From: Gammaproteobacteria bacterium | GTDB taxonomy: Bacteria > Pseudomonadota > Gammaproteobacteria > Xanthomonadales > Wenzhouxiangellaceae | Direction of reading: 5' to 3' | Length of the DNA: 64,000 nucleotides | Assembly: GCA_018819105.1 (NCBI GenBank) | Contig: JAHJQV010000023.1 | Span: forward strand, 1 to 64,000 | In this document: in pieces, positions 45,521 to 55,210 of the stretch | How positions within the stretch are numbered: position 1 is the first letter of the stretch | How the letters are laid out: every line of letters starts with the position of its first letter | Notes under the pieces: model-generated | Seen by the model: only the letters and a program-made list of their open reading frames with translations | Told to the model about the DNA's origin: nothing | Database searches by the model: none | Translations under genes and position numbers: made by a program

Positions 45521-46099
45521 CTATGGGAGCGGTCGCTCAAGCATGCTGTGTTGTATGATCTGTTGCCATGGAAACAGCGGTCCCGGATCCATTTTCCTTC
45601 TCACCTGAACATTGGGATTGTCGCTGGCGATTACCAGTCGCTGATCCAGATCTTCATGCCCGGCAATCCAGCTCAATGCCGGCAGCTGCAACTGCAGTTG
45701 CTGCAACAGTGCCAGCAAGGCGGCCATCTGGGCCGGCGGATAGGGGTCGGTCATCTGCTGCGAGCGACTGTGCAGCCAGTCCGGATATCGTCCACGATTG
45801 ACCAGCTCGATGCCGACGCTGTGTCGATTGTGACCGCTGACGTGGTGGGCGATGCGCTGCAAGGGCACATATTGCTCAATGCGTCCATCCACATCAATGT
45901 AGAAATGACCGCTGTTGCCGGTTTGCGATGACTGATAGTGAATCAGCTCGCCGTATTCACGTGCCGTGGCCAGATCGGGTGTCTCCGTGCAATGGATGAC
46001 CACGCCGGTGATGCTGGCAATATCCCGGATCTCCAGGCGCTCCACATAGGGCAGCGGATGTGTGGCGATGGCCATGTTCATCAACAGCGTCCAGAGCAT
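45521..46099 (-). CDS. AmpD-like N-acetylmuramoyl-L-alanine amidase
   Basis: A 192-residue amidase_2-domain protein. The zinc ligands fit VVIHCTET, the AHHVSGHNRHSVGIEL motif (His) and a late AGHEDLDQR (His) with the following Asp/Lys in RRKMDPGPLFPW, as in AmpD. AmpD recycles 1,6-anhydromuropeptides or hydrolyses periplasmic peptidoglycan; the short, weakly hydrophobic N-terminus (LWTLLMNMAIA) may or may not be a signal. It is the last gene of a contiguous four-gene minus-strand operon, 6 bases after the amidohydrolase. Confidence 0.85.
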   Translation of the reverse strand: MLWTLLMNMAIATHPLPYVERLEIRDIASITGVVIHCTETPDLATAREYGELIHYQSSQTGNSGHFYIDVDGRIEQYVPLQRIAHHVSGHNRHSVGIELVNRGRYPDWLHSRSQQMTDPYPPAQMAALLALLQQLQLQLPALSWIAGHEDLDQRLVIASDNPNVQVRRKMDPGPLFPWQQIIQHSMLERPLP

Positions 46100-46105
46100 G
46101 GCCGG

Positions 46106-47548
46106 TCAGTCCGGCTGGCCAGCTTGCCTGTCGGTTGCGTGCGCAGCGGCGATGTCAGTGAGCCAGCCATCGAGCTGCGCGCGGTCATACCAGATGCCGG
46201 CTCTGGCCACAGCGAGAATGCGGCTGCTGTTGCTGATGTTATCCAGCGGGTTGGCTGCCAGCAGCAACAGATTGGCCGGTGCGCCTGGAGTCAGAGTGCC
46301 GAAGCCCTGCAGTCGCTGTTTCTGATACGGGCGCAGGCGCTGTTGCAGGTCATCACGCTGCAGATAGCGGCCGACATTGACGGTGGCAGTGGCCAGTGCC
46401 TGATAGGGTGTCAGGCCGGCATTGACCAGCGCCTTAAGCTCCCGGTGCACGGAAAAACCGGCAACGTTCATCAGTTTCGGAGCATCCGAGCCCAGCAGCA
46501 GGCCGGCACCGGCTTCCTGCATAGCCTTAACCAGCATTTCGCGCATGGCCAGTATGCGGGTGCGATCAAGGCTGCTGGACTGCTCGCGAATGGCCCGGAT
46601 CGATTGCGCCCACAGAGCCCGAGTGTCGGCATCGACGTAACGCATGGCATCCCTGGCCAGCATGGTGTCGATGGACTGACGTCCCAGGGCGTTGTTCAGC
46701 ATGGTCAGCGTGGGCACGTTCCAGACCTCGCTTGCGGCGGTCAGTGCCGCCAGTTCGGGCAATTTGCGGTAATCGATGTTGGGTGCCAGCGCGACCCCGT
46801 AAAAACCCTGATCGCGATTGGCCAGGGGGCTGTTGTCCAGCAGCGCGGCGCGTGCATAACCATCCAGGTGTTCAATGGAAGCCTGGCCGGAATCCAGCAC
46901 CTCGCTCAAGCCGGCTTCTTCGGTAACATGACCCAGAAACGGCATCTGCACCTGTCTGCTGGTGCGCACGATGGTGTTGAAATGGCTGCGGCTGAGGCCG
47001 GGGTGAATGCGAATGAAATCATAGCCGGCGTTGCGCTGCTGCAACACCATGTCCCGTGCCTCACCGCGCGAGCGCACCGACTGCCCGCTCAGCGAGGGGC
47101 CGGCCACCAGCAGTTCGGGACCGGGCCGGTCACCGCTGGCGATGTCGGCGCGGATCTGCAGATGACCGGGCTCACCCAGCATGCTGCGCGCCAGCACAAC
47201 ACCATTGGCCAGCAGCAGCCGCAGCGTGTCATCAATGGTCGAGTTGCTGCCGTTGCCCGCAAGGCGGGGCGAGGCAAGATGCGCATGCATTTCTGCCAGC
47301 CCGGGCAGCAGCCAGCCGCCAGCGGCATCAATGCGCTCAATCTCATCGCTGGCATCGATGCTGCCGGCAGGCTCGACGCGCACGATGAGATTGTCAATGA
47401 CCAGCACATCGTGGGCGCGCAGCACCCGTTCGCTGTCCATCGGGATGACGTTGGCGTTCTCGATCAGCCAGTCGGCGGCATTGCCGGCAAAGGCATACAG
47501 CAACAGACAAACAGTGCACAGTTCCTTGCGCAGTGGCAATGGCATCAT
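46106..47548 (-). CDS. Secreted amidohydrolase-family protein
   Basis: A 480-residue metal-dependent hydrolase with a Sec signal (CTVCLLLYAFAGNA). The metal motif AEMHAHLAS (His-X-His) is followed by a carboxylate or His in GHVTEEAG and HLDGYAR, and by LLLGSDAP with the catalytic Asp near residue 355. The C-terminal FGTLTPGAPANLLLL is the usual amidohydrolase closing strand. Substrate is unknown; secreted relatives act on dipeptides and imides. It overlaps the DUF2333 gene by 4 bases and precedes the AmpD-like gene. Confidence 0.83.
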   Translation of the reverse strand: MMPLPLRKELCTVCLLLYAFAGNAADWLIENANVIPMDSERVLRAHDVLVIDNLIVRVEPAGSIDASDEIERIDAAGGWLLPGLAEMHAHLASPRLAGNGSNSTIDDTLRLLLANGVVLARSMLGEPGHLQIRADIASGDRPGPELLVAGPSLSGQSVRSRGEARDMVLQQRNAGYDFIRIHPGLSRSHFNTIVRTSRQVQMPFLGHVTEEAGLSEVLDSGQASIEHLDGYARAALLDNSPLANRDQGFYGVALAPNIDYRKLPELAALTAASEVWNVPTLTMLNNALGRQSIDTMLARDAMRYVDADTRALWAQSIRAIREQSSSLDRTRILAMREMLVKAMQEAGAGLLLGSDAPKLMNVAGFSVHRELKALVNAGLTPYQALATATVNVGRYLQRDDLQQRLRPYQKQRLQGFGTLTPGAPANLLLLAANPLDNISNSSRILAVARAGIWYDRAQLDGWLTDIAAAHATDRQAGQPD

Positions 47549-48588
47549 CCCTGATCAAGCAGCTGCCGCAAATCTATCACAGCGGCGTTGGCGCGGGCAA
47601 TGTAGTTGGCCATGGCCAGGGAATGATTGGGAAACATGCCGAAAGGCGCACCATTGAGAATCATCAGCGAATGAATCGGCTGTTGCGTGGCCTCCAGTTC
47701 GCGGATGATCTGTCGAAAGCCGACCATGGCATTTTTGTCATTCAGCACCTGAGCGAAATCCAACTCCATGGCGCGCATGATGTGAATCAGCGCCCAGGCC
47801 GTGCCGCGCGCCTGGAAGAACACGTCATCAATCTGCAGCCACGGTGTTTTGACTGCCACTTCGGCACTGGCACCAGGCCCACTGACCGCACTGGCATCGC
47901 CACTCAGATCGGTGTTCAGACGGCGCTGGCCAATGCTGGCTGACAGCTGCTGGCTGATGTTGCCGAGGCGTTTCTCTACCTGACCCAGGTATTCCTCCAG
48001 GTTGTCGGCGCGGGCAAAAAACTGCGCCTGACTGTCGTCGCGATCGCTCAACTGCAGCAGATAGGCTTGCAGCGCGTGATGGGCTTTGCGGTACTGGCTT
48101 TCGGTGGAGGGCAACCACCAGGAGGCATGATCGAAATGCAGTGCCGGGTCGGCTACTGCCAGATGGCTGTTCTCGCTGGACTGGGTCTGCGAACGGCTGA
48201 TGTCGTTGCGCAGCACGCGCACCAGATCCCGGGCCTGCAGCAGCACACCGTATTCCCAGTTCGGCATGTTGTCCATGAACACGAACGGTGGCAACAGATC
48301 GTTGCTCAGATAACCCCCGCGCTTGTGCAACAGAGAGTCGATCAGATACAGCAGCGTGCTGGTGGTGGCTGCGCCGGTGACCTCGGCCGCCGTCGCAGCC
48401 TGGCTGTTGTTGAGCAGCTGTTGCTGCACAATGCTGCCGATGCGCTGGGCGGGAGGCTCGCGACTGGCCCAGAACATCACCACCGACAGCAGCAGCAGCA
48501 ACAGCAGCACGGACAGGCTCAGCCAGCCGCGCCGTCCGGCCAGTAGCCACAATGCCGGTGCCGTCAGCCATTGGCGAATTCTGTTCAT
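47545..48588 (-). CDS. DUF2333 membrane-anchored protein
   Basis: A 347-residue protein with one N-terminal membrane helix (SLSVLLLLLLLSVVMFWAS) and a large periplasmic helical domain, matching DUF2333 over the full length (RGGYLSNDLLPPFVFMDNMPNWEYG, about residues 89-113, and the late MILNGAPFGMFPNHSLAMANYI). The family is restricted mainly to gammaproteobacteria and has no known function. The start at 48588 is embedded in the stop of the upstream gene, and its own stop overlaps the amidohydrolase, so the genes are coupled. Confidence 0.85.
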   Translation of the reverse strand: MNRIRQWLTAPALWLLAGRRGWLSLSVLLLLLLLSVVMFWASREPPAQRIGSIVQQQLLNNSQAATAAEVTGAATTSTLLYLIDSLLHKRGGYLSNDLLPPFVFMDNMPNWEYGVLLQARDLVRVLRNDISRSQTQSSENSHLAVADPALHFDHASWWLPSTESQYRKAHHALQAYLLQLSDRDDSQAQFFARADNLEEYLGQVEKRLGNISQQLSASIGQRRLNTDLSGDASAVSGPGASAEVAVKTPWLQIDDVFFQARGTAWALIHIMRAMELDFAQVLNDKNAMVGFRQIIRELEATQQPIHSLMILNGAPFGMFPNHSLAMANYIARANAAVIDLRQLLDQG

Positions 48589-49259
48589 TGTTGTGGTCTC
48601 CTTGCTTCCGCGGGCGCTTGCTGCGCCCGTGCAATCAGTCCGCTGGATGTCACCATGATGCGGTAACTGGCACCATCGCGCATGGGCAAGTAGGCGGCCG
48701 AGCCATAGCGGGCATCCAGCAATGGCAACCATTCCGGCATCCATCCGGCCAACTGGTTCAGTTCTGGCAGCGGCAGCGGCGACACATCAGCCGTGATGCG
48801 GGTGAGATCAATCACCGAGCGCGGCCGATTGAGCTCGTCTTCGTGAGCCTGATAGCGACCGCTGAGACGTTCCAGACGATAGTAAGGCTGCAGATCCAGC
48901 AATCGCGTCCACAATTGCCACTTGATGAACTGCGCCTCAATGCGGAAGTCATCGCCATCGAGCATGAACGTGCCTGTGCGGCCATCGGCGTCGCTGAAAC
49001 GCACCAGCCAGGACTGCTCGCCCTTGCCGGTAAACTCCAGCCGTGCTGCCAGCTGCTCCTGATCAAGCAGATGGTATCCCTGCAGTGCGGCGGCGACCAG
49101 CGTGATGAAAAGACCCAGGGTGATCGGCAGCAGTGCGAGCAGACACAGGCTGCAGCCATGCAGCAGCGCCCGATGCCGGCGCAGATGGTATACCCCACGC
49201 CAGATCATCAGCAGCCCGAGAACGGCCAGGCAGATGGCGATGACGGTTGAAGTTGGCAT
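48585..49259 (-). CDS. Uncharacterised two-helix membrane protein
   Basis: A 224-residue protein with two N-terminal helices (about 5-22 and 35-60), joined by a basic segment RGVYHLRRHRALLHG, and a mixed alpha/beta periplasmic part ending in a Gln/Ala-rich tail. The WLVRFSDADGRTGTFMLDGDDFRIEAQF stretch (about residues 84-111) is beta-rich. It resembles membrane proteins annotated as cation/multidrug efflux-like, but I cannot confirm a family. It is the first gene of the operon continuing to the DUF2333 gene through a 4-base overlap. Confidence 0.6.
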   Translation of the reverse strand: MPTSTVIAICLAVLGLLMIWRGVYHLRRHRALLHGCSLCLLALLPITLGLFITLVAAALQGYHLLDQEQLAARLEFTGKGEQSWLVRFSDADGRTGTFMLDGDDFRIEAQFIKWQLWTRLLDLQPYYRLERLSGRYQAHEDELNRPRSVIDLTRITADVSPLPLPELNQLAGWMPEWLPLLDARYGSAAYLPMRDGASYRIMVTSSGLIARAQQAPAEARRPQQ

Positions 49260-49518
49260 GGCAGTTTGTTGCAGCTCCGTTGAGCAAGTGCGCTGCCGGC
49301 AGTATACAACGACAGGTGCTGTCTGCCGCAGTGCATCTAGCGCTGTTCACTGGATCAGTACATGCTATCTGTGCCGGCCGGAGCGTGGGTCTGCTGCCTT
49401 GCTGCGCCGCAGGGAAATGACGAAATTGTTACGCGATCGGCCGTCTTCGCATCTAGAACTGTTATGCCCGCCGTCCTTAAACTGCACTCCGTCATTCACT
49501 TCACTGCTGGTGATTTTT

Positions 49519-49599
49519 ATGGAATACATCTTACTGGCCCTGATCCTCTGGCTGTTCGGTTACCTGCTCTACGCCATGTTGCGTCCAGAGAGGTTTTAG
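49519..49599 (+). CDS. kdpF: KdpF small membrane subunit
   Basis: A 26-residue single-span peptide (YILLALILWLFGYLLYAML ending in RPERF). The GYLLYA core and the basic end match KdpF, the peptide that stabilises the KdpFABC potassium pump. It is the first gene of the kdp operon. The 259 bases upstream (49260-49518) hold no gene; I see no convincing KdpE box or sigma70 promoter there, although one must exist. Confidence 0.85.
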   Translation: MEYILLALILWLFGYLLYAMLRPERF

Positions 49600-49601
49600 T
49601 C

Positions 49602-49682
49602 ATGGCCATGGTTGCTGTGCTGATTCTGCTGGCCCTGTTTGGCCTGTGCTTTCTGTTCATTGAGTGGGGAGATAAGCTGTGA
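49602..49682 (+). CDS. Second 26-residue Kdp-linked micropeptide
   Basis: A 26-residue open frame (MAMVAVLILLALFGLCFLFI then EWGDKL) starts two bases after the kdpF stop and overlaps the kdpA GTG by 4 bases. It predicts one transmembrane helix followed by a charged tail. AGAGAGG in the end of kdpF lies about 8 bases upstream. Similar tiny peptides occur next to kdpF in other bacteria as far as I recall, but I know of no functional study. It is not KdpF itself. Confidence 0.6.
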   Translation: MAMVAVLILLALFGLCFLFIEWGDKL

Positions 49683-51388
49683 ATGAAGTCATTCTCATTT
49701 ACATGGCAGCGCTGCTTCTGGCGTGGCCATTGGGGCGCTATCTGGCATCCATCTATGCCATGGAACCGGGGCCTTCTGACCGGATTTTCGCTGCCTTTGA
49801 AAACAGACTGTATCGCTTCATCGGCGTTGACCCGCAGACATCGATGAGCTGGAAGCAGTATGGCAAATCGATCCTCAAACTGCACCTGATCATCGCTGTG
49901 CTGGCACTGGCGGTGCTGATGCTGCAGGGATGGTTGCCATTGAACCCGGACGCCATCGGCGACATGAGCTGGGATCTGGCTCTGCACACGGCAGCATCGT
50001 TCATCACCAACACCAACCAGCAGCATTATTCAGGTCAGGCCCAGCTTTCCTATTTTGCCCATATGTTTGCCATCGTCAGCATGCAGGTGATCACCCCGGC
50101 GGCCGGTATCGCCGCACTGGTGGCAATATTGCGGACCGCGTTTGCCCGCCGTGATGCCAGCGCATTGACCGCCGACGGTGCGGTAGTCGTGGGCAATTTC
50201 TATGTTGATCTAGTGCGCACGATTGTGCGGGTGATGTTGCCGATCGCATTGATCACCGCATTGCTGCTGTCCTGGCAGGGCGTGCCCAACACGATGCACG
50301 GTGCGTACGTCGCCACCCCAGTGGACCGCACGGCCGAGCTTGCCGAACAGCGCATTCCGGTCGGCCCGGTGGCGCCGATGGTGGCGATCAAACAGATCGG
50401 AACCAATGGCGGTGGCTGGTATGGTCCCAACAGTTCCGTGCCGCTGGAGAATCCGACACCGATCTCCAATTTCATTGAAACAGTCGCCATCGTACTGATC
50501 CCGATGGCGCTGGTGTTCATGACTGGCCACCTGACCGGCCGGCGAAACCTGGGGCTGATGATCATGGGCATGATGCTGATCATGTCGGCGGCATTGACAA
50601 CCCTCAACATCTGGTCCGAAAACCAGCCCAACGCCGCGTTTGCCGGATTGGCCGCAGCGGGGCCGAACATGGAAGGCAAGGAGGTGCGCTTTGGTGCCAC
50701 GGCGACTGCCTTGTGGGGCAGTTTCACCACCCAGACCTCCAACGGGTCGGTCAATGGCATGCATGACTCGTTCAATCCGATCGGCGGTGCCACGCTGTTG
50801 ATGGACATGTTCATCAACGCCACCTTTGGCGGTGCCGGCGTGGGGCTGATCAATTTCCTCATTTTTCTTTTGCTGGCGGTGTTTCTCGGCAGTCTGATGG
50901 TGGGGCGCTCGCCAGAGTTATACGGGCGGGCGCTGGAAGCCAAAGAGATTAAGCTGATTTCGATCACGCTGCTGTTGCAACCGGTGCTGATTCTTGCACT
51001 GAGTGCCATCACGGTGGCCATACCCGGCCTGGCGCAGGTTTCCAACCCCGGCTTTCACGGTTTGAGTCAGGTGCTGTACGAGTACACTTCAGCGTTTGCC
51101 AACAACGGCTCCGGTTTTGAGGGTCTCGGTGACGACACGCCATGGTGGAATGTCAGCTGTGCGGTTGCCCTGATACTGGGTCGTTTCATTCCCATTCTAG
51201 CGCCGCTGGCGCTGGCGGCCATGCTGGCCGGCAAGCGCGTGGCACCGACGAGTTCCGGCAGTCTGTGCGTGGAAACACCAACCTTCGCCTTGTTAACGCT
51301 GGGCGTGATCGTGTTGTTCGCCCTGCTCAGCTTTTTCCCGGTGCTGGCGCTCGGCCCGCTCGCCGAGCAGCTCACCCTGGCCGGCTGA
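49679..51388 (+). CDS. kdpA: K+-transporting ATPase subunit A
   Basis: KdpA is the K+ channel-like subunit of the KdpFABC pump. The 569-residue protein has about ten helices and four selectivity-filter loops, seen in [39 protein letters not shown] and [14 protein letters not shown]. The start is a GTG with GGGGAG upstream. KdpA is the gene before kdpB in the standard order. Confidence 0.97.
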   Translation: MNEVILIYMAALLLAWPLGRYLASIYAMEPGPSDRIFAAFENRLYRFIGVDPQTSMSWKQYGKSILKLHLIIAVLALAVLMLQGWLPLNPDAIGDMSWDLALHTAASFITNTNQQHYSGQAQLSYFAHMFAIVSMQVITPAAGIAALVAILRTAFARRDASALTADGAVVVGNFYVDLVRTIVRVMLPIALITALLLSWQGVPNTMHGAYVATPVDRTAELAEQRIPVGPVAPMVAIKQIGTNGGGWYGPNSSVPLENPTPISNFIETVAIVLIPMALVFMTGHLTGRRNLGLMIMGMMLIMSAALTTLNIWSENQPNAAFAGLAAAGPNMEGKEVRFGATATALWGSFTTQTSNGSVNGMHDSFNPIGGATLLMDMFINATFGGAGVGLINFLIFLLLAVFLGSLMVGRSPELYGRALEAKEIKLISITLLLQPVLILALSAITVAIPGLAQVSNPGFHGLSQVLYEYTSAFANNGSGFEGLGDDTPWWNVSCAVALILGRFIPILAPLALAAMLAGKRVAPTSSGSLCVETPTFALLTLGVIVLFALLSFFPVLALGPLAEQLTLAG

Positions 51389-51404
51389 TTCTCTGGAGAT
51401 TCTC

Positions 51405-53432
51405 ATGCAACATGCACGCAAATCATTGAAGTTACTGGATGGCGCAACGTTCAGTCGGCTGGTATCCGAATCGCTGCTGCGGCTCAATCCGCACTGGCTG
51501 GCACGCAACCCTGTCATGTTCGTGGTCGCGGCAGGCACCCTGGTGACACTGTGTCTGACCGTCGCAGATCTCATCGCCGGCCGTCCATGGGGGTTTACCC
51601 TGGCCATCACCATAATTCTTCTATTCACGGTGTTGTTTGCCAACGCCGCCGAGGCGTTGGCCGAGGCGCGCGGTCGGGCGCAGGCGGAAAGCCTTCGCTC
51701 CACCCGTGAGCAACTGGTGGCCAGGCGGCTGCTCGACGATGGTAGTGAAGAGCAGGTGGCGGCCACTGATCTGCGCATCGGAGACCGGGTAAGGGTGCTG
51801 GCAGGCGAGCTGGTCCCGGCCGATGGCGAGATCGTTGAGGGTGCTGCCAGCATCAATGAATCGGCGGTGACCGGCGAATCAGCTCCGGTGTTGCGTGAGG
51901 CCGGTACGGACAACAGCGGTGTCAGTGCTGGCACCAAGCTGTTGTCGGATAGCATCGTGGTGTCAGTGTCGGTGGCGTCGGGTCAGTCATTGCTGGACAG
52001 AATGATTGCCCTGGTGGAAAGCGCAAAACGTCAAAAGACGCCGAACGAAATTGCGCTGACCGTGTTGCTGTCTGCACTCACCATGGTGTTTCTGATGGTG
52101 GTGACCACGCTGGTGCCGTTTGCCTCATTTGTTGGCGGTGCCGCCTCGATCCCGGTGCTGGTTGCACTGCTGGTTTGTCTGATTCCCACCACCATCGGTG
52201 GCCTGCTGCCTGCCATCGGCATTGCCGGCATGGATCGTGCCATGCGTGCGAACCTGGTCGCAAAGTCGGGCAAAGCGGTGGAGGTGGCCGGCAACATTGA
52301 CACCTTGCTGCTGGATAAAACCGGCACCATCACGCACGGTGACCGCCAGGCCAGCGACTTGCTGGCAGTGTCCCAGTGCGCGCCGCACCGTCTTCGCGAT
52401 GCCGCTTTGTTGGCGTCCCTGTCGGATCCTACACCGGAGGGCAAATCCATCGTCGGTCTGGCCAAACAACACGGTGCGGTGCTGACAGCAGATGAGGCAA
52501 CCCGATTTGTGCCTTTCTCCGCCAAAACCAGGCTGTCCGGCGTTGATCTGCCGGATGGACGGCGCATCCGCAAAGGTGCGCCGGACGCGATTCGCCGCTT
52601 CGTCACCGAGAACGGCGGCAGCTATCCCGATGAAACGACAGTGCTGGTCGAGCGCGTGGCCCGCGGTGGCGCCACGCCGCTGGTGGTGGCAGAAGATGCC
52701 AAAGTGCTGGGCGTCATTCCGTTGTCTGACATCATCAAGCGAGGCATCAAGGAAAGATTCCAGCGCCTGCATAAGATGGGCGTGCGCACCGTGCTCATCA
52801 CCGGTGACAACCCGCTCACCGCCGCAGCCATTGCTGCCGAAGCCGGGGTGGCAGACTACATTGCCGAAGCCACGCCAGAGGACAAGCTGGAATACATCCG
52901 CAAGGAACAGGCACATGGACGTCTGGTGGCGATGATGGGCGATGGCACCAACGATGCCCCGGCGCTGGCGCAGGCCGATCTGGGCCTGGCCATGAACTCC
53001 GGCACCCAGGCCGCCAAAGAGGCCGGCAACATGGTGGATCTGGACTCGGACCCGACCAAACTGCTGGAAGTGGTGGAGATTGGCAAACAGCTGCTGGTAA
53101 CCCGCGGTGCGCTCACCACGTTTTCGCTGGCGAACGATGTGGCGAAGTATTTCGTCATCCTGCCCGCCATTTTCATCGCCACCGTACCCGCCATGCAGGC
53201 GCTGGACATCATGCAGTTGAATAGCCCGGCCACGGCGGTGCTGGCAGCGATCATCTTCAATGCGCTGGTGATTCCGGCGCTGGTTCCGTTCGCCCTGCGC
53301 GGGGTCAGCATACACGCCGGCAGTGCCGATTCGCTCCTGCGTCGCAATCTGTTGATTTACGGCGTGGGTGGATTGTTGCTGCCATTTCCGGCGATCAAGC
53401 TGATCGATCTGGGCCTTGGCCTGTTTATCTAG
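51405..53432 (+). CDS. kdpB: K+-transporting P-type ATPase subunit B
   Basis: KdpB hydrolyses ATP to drive KdpA. The 675-residue P1-type ATPase has the actuator TGES motif ([10 protein letters not shown]), the phosphorylated Asp304 in DKTGT, the hinge [10 protein letters not shown] and about seven helices. The intramembrane CLIPTT motif, containing the conserved Pro, is present. It is placed 16 bases after kdpA. Confidence 0.97.
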   Translation: MQHARKSLKLLDGATFSRLVSESLLRLNPHWLARNPVMFVVAAGTLVTLCLTVADLIAGRPWGFTLAITIILLFTVLFANAAEALAEARGRAQAESLRSTREQLVARRLLDDGSEEQVAATDLRIGDRVRVLAGELVPADGEIVEGAASINESAVTGESAPVLREAGTDNSGVSAGTKLLSDSIVVSVSVASGQSLLDRMIALVESAKRQKTPNEIALTVLLSALTMVFLMVVTTLVPFASFVGGAASIPVLVALLVCLIPTTIGGLLPAIGIAGMDRAMRANLVAKSGKAVEVAGNIDTLLLDKTGTITHGDRQASDLLAVSQCAPHRLRDAALLASLSDPTPEGKSIVGLAKQHGAVLTADEATRFVPFSAKTRLSGVDLPDGRRIRKGAPDAIRRFVTENGGSYPDETTVLVERVARGGATPLVVAEDAKVLGVIPLSDIIKRGIKERFQRLHKMGVRTVLITGDNPLTAAAIAAEAGVADYIAEATPEDKLEYIRKEQAHGRLVAMMGDGTNDAPALAQADLGLAMNSGTQAAKEAGNMVDLDSDPTKLLEVVEIGKQLLVTRGALTTFSLANDVAKYFVILPAIFIATVPAMQALDIMQLNSPATAVLAAIIFNALVIPALVPFALRGVSIHAGSADSLLRRNLLIYGVGGLLLPFPAIKLIDLGLGLFI

Positions 53433-53441
53433 GAAACTGTC

Positions 53442-54059
53442 ATGAGAATTACTGCAAGCAAAGCGGAAACAAAAGCCAGCCCGCGTGCAGACGCGAACTG
53501 GTTCCATGCCATGCGTGCAGCGCTGCTGCTGATGCTGTTGTGCGGCGGAGTGTATCCGCTGCTCACGGTGTCGCTGGGCACGCTGATGTTCCCCCATCAG
53601 GCCACCGGCAGCCTGATTGAACGCGACGGCAAGCTGATCGGCTCAGCCCTGGTGGGCCAGCCGTTTGCGGCACCGGGCTATTTTCACAGCCGTCCTTCTG
53701 CGGCCGGATACGATCCGTTTGCCGTCGCCGGATCCAACCAGGCACCCAGCCATCCGGATCTGCGCCAACGTGCACAAGGCACTTCAGCCGATCTGGCGGC
53801 AAAGCATGGGGTGGCGCCTGCATCCTTGCCCGTTGATCTGATCGCAGCATCCGGTTCCGGGATCGACCCGCACATCAGCCCGCCCGCAGCCAGCCTGCAG
53901 ATTGATCGCATCGCAGAGCACCGCGGCATGGCGAGGGATGCGATTGCCGAACTGGTCGCAGATCACGTGGAGCCGTCGGTGCTGGGCATACTTGGGCAAC
54001 CACGGATCAATGTATTGCAGCTGAACCTGGCACTGGATGCCATGACGGAGACACAGTGA
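53442..54059 (+). CDS. kdpC: K+-transporting ATPase subunit C
   Basis: A 205-residue single-span protein with an N-terminal helix (ALLLMLLCGGVYPLLT) and a periplasmic domain with YFHSRPSAAGYDPF, SGSGIDPHISPPAA and LGQPRINVLQLN, the KdpC family signatures. The stop overlaps the porin start by one base. It completes kdpFABC. Confidence 0.96.
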   Translation: MRITASKAETKASPRADANWFHAMRAALLLMLLCGGVYPLLTVSLGTLMFPHQATGSLIERDGKLIGSALVGQPFAAPGYFHSRPSAAGYDPFAVAGSNQAPSHPDLRQRAQGTSADLAAKHGVAPASLPVDLIAASGSGIDPHISPPAASLQIDRIAEHRGMARDAIAELVADHVEPSVLGILGQPRINVLQLNLALDAMTETQ

Positions 54060-55168
54060 TGAAATTGACTTTAGCAAACCATTTGTGCCGCTTCACGCTG
54101 CTGCTGACGGGGCTTGGCATGGCCATGGCTGTGCCAACCGCGTCAGCTCAAGATGACGATGAAAACGGCTTTTCTGTCAGCGCTTTTGCCGACTTTTACT
54201 ACGGTTACGATTTCAACGATCCGGCCAGCAAAAGGCGGCCTGATTTTCTATTCAATCACACCAAAAACGATGAGCCGGAGCTGAATCTGGGACTGTTAAC
54301 GCTGTCTGCCAGAGGCGATCGGGTGCGGGCAAATTTGGGCCTGATGAACGGCACCTACGCCACCCAGAACCTGGCAGCAGAACCGAGTTGGGCTGAGTAT
54401 GTGTTTGAGGCCAATGTCGGATTCGCCCTGAACGCCGAGCGCAGCGTGTGGCTGGATGTGGGCATTATCCCCTCGCACATCGGCTTTGAAAGCGCGATCT
54501 CGACTCAGAATGCCACCTTGTCGCGCTCGATCTCGGCAGAAAACTCGCCGTATTTTCTCACCGGTGCCAACCTCAACTGGGCGATCAATGAGCAGTGGTC
54601 AGTGGCTGGCTTGATGGTTACCGGCTGGCAACGGACCAAGCCGGTGGACGGCAATTCCCTGCCCAGCTTCGGTACCCAGGTAGTGTACCGACCCAGTGAG
54701 ACGGTGAGTTTCAACTGGAGTACATTCATTGGCACCGACGACCCGGACGAAACCCGGCGCATGCGCTATTTCAATAATTTCTATGTGCAATACGCCGCCA
54801 CCCAACGGGTTGATCTCACCGTGGGCTTCGACATTGGTGCACAACAGAAATTCAAGGGCTCAGGCAGCTATGACCTGTGGTGGACACCCACTGCTATAGT
54901 AAGCTATCAGCTCACAGATCAATGGGCGGTGGCCATGCGCATGGAATACTTCAGGGATGTCAACGAAGTGCTGGTGAACAGCGTCACCGGGCGCGGTATC
55001 GGTGTCTGGGGGGTTTCCTGGAACATCGACTGGCGTGCCAGTGATAACGTCATGTTGCGCCTGGAGACACGCTGGCTGAACAACCGCGAGCCAGTGTTCG
55101 AGCGCGAGGACGGCACGCTGAACGACGACAGCGGTTCGCTGCTGGCTTCGGTGGCATTCGAGTTTTGA
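54059..55168 (+). CDS. Outer-membrane beta-barrel protein (BBP2/OmpL-like) in the kdp operon
   Basis: A 369-residue protein with a signal peptide (LLLTGLGMAMAVPTASA) and regularly spaced amphipathic strands. It ends in VAFEF, with the C-terminal Phe of outer-membrane barrels. The DFYYGYDFNDPA, LGLMNGTYA and PSHIGFESAISTQNATLSRS strings match the beta-barrel porin-2 family (PF07642-like) as I recall it. It lies between kdpC and kdpD with a one-base overlap, so it is probably expressed with the pump and could admit K+ across the outer membrane. Specificity is unproven. Confidence 0.8.
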   Translation: MKLTLANHLCRFTLLLTGLGMAMAVPTASAQDDDENGFSVSAFADFYYGYDFNDPASKRRPDFLFNHTKNDEPELNLGLLTLSARGDRVRANLGLMNGTYATQNLAAEPSWAEYVFEANVGFALNAERSVWLDVGIIPSHIGFESAISTQNATLSRSISAENSPYFLTGANLNWAINEQWSVAGLMVTGWQRTKPVDGNSLPSFGTQVVYRPSETVSFNWSTFIGTDDPDETRRMRYFNNFYVQYAATQRVDLTVGFDIGAQQKFKGSGSYDLWWTPTAIVSYQLTDQWAVAMRMEYFRDVNEVLVNSVTGRGIGVWGVSWNIDWRASDNVMLRLETRWLNNREPVFEREDGTLNDDSGSLLASVAFEF

Positions 55169-55210
55169 GGCCGAGGCCACCGCCGATGCACCGGAACTGG
55201 CGCTGAAGTA

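Noticed and set aside
45938-47554. 538-codon plus-strand frame opposite the amidohydrolase
   Set aside because: Low-complexity Gln/His/Gly composition with no motif; the minus-strand gene has signal peptide and metal ligands.
49260-49518. KdpE-box or other kdp promoter
   Set aside because: I looked for a T-rich KdpE-type box and a sigma70 pair and found none convincing.
52125-53597. 490-codon minus-strand frame opposite kdpB
   Set aside because: Shadow of a well-conserved P-type ATPase.
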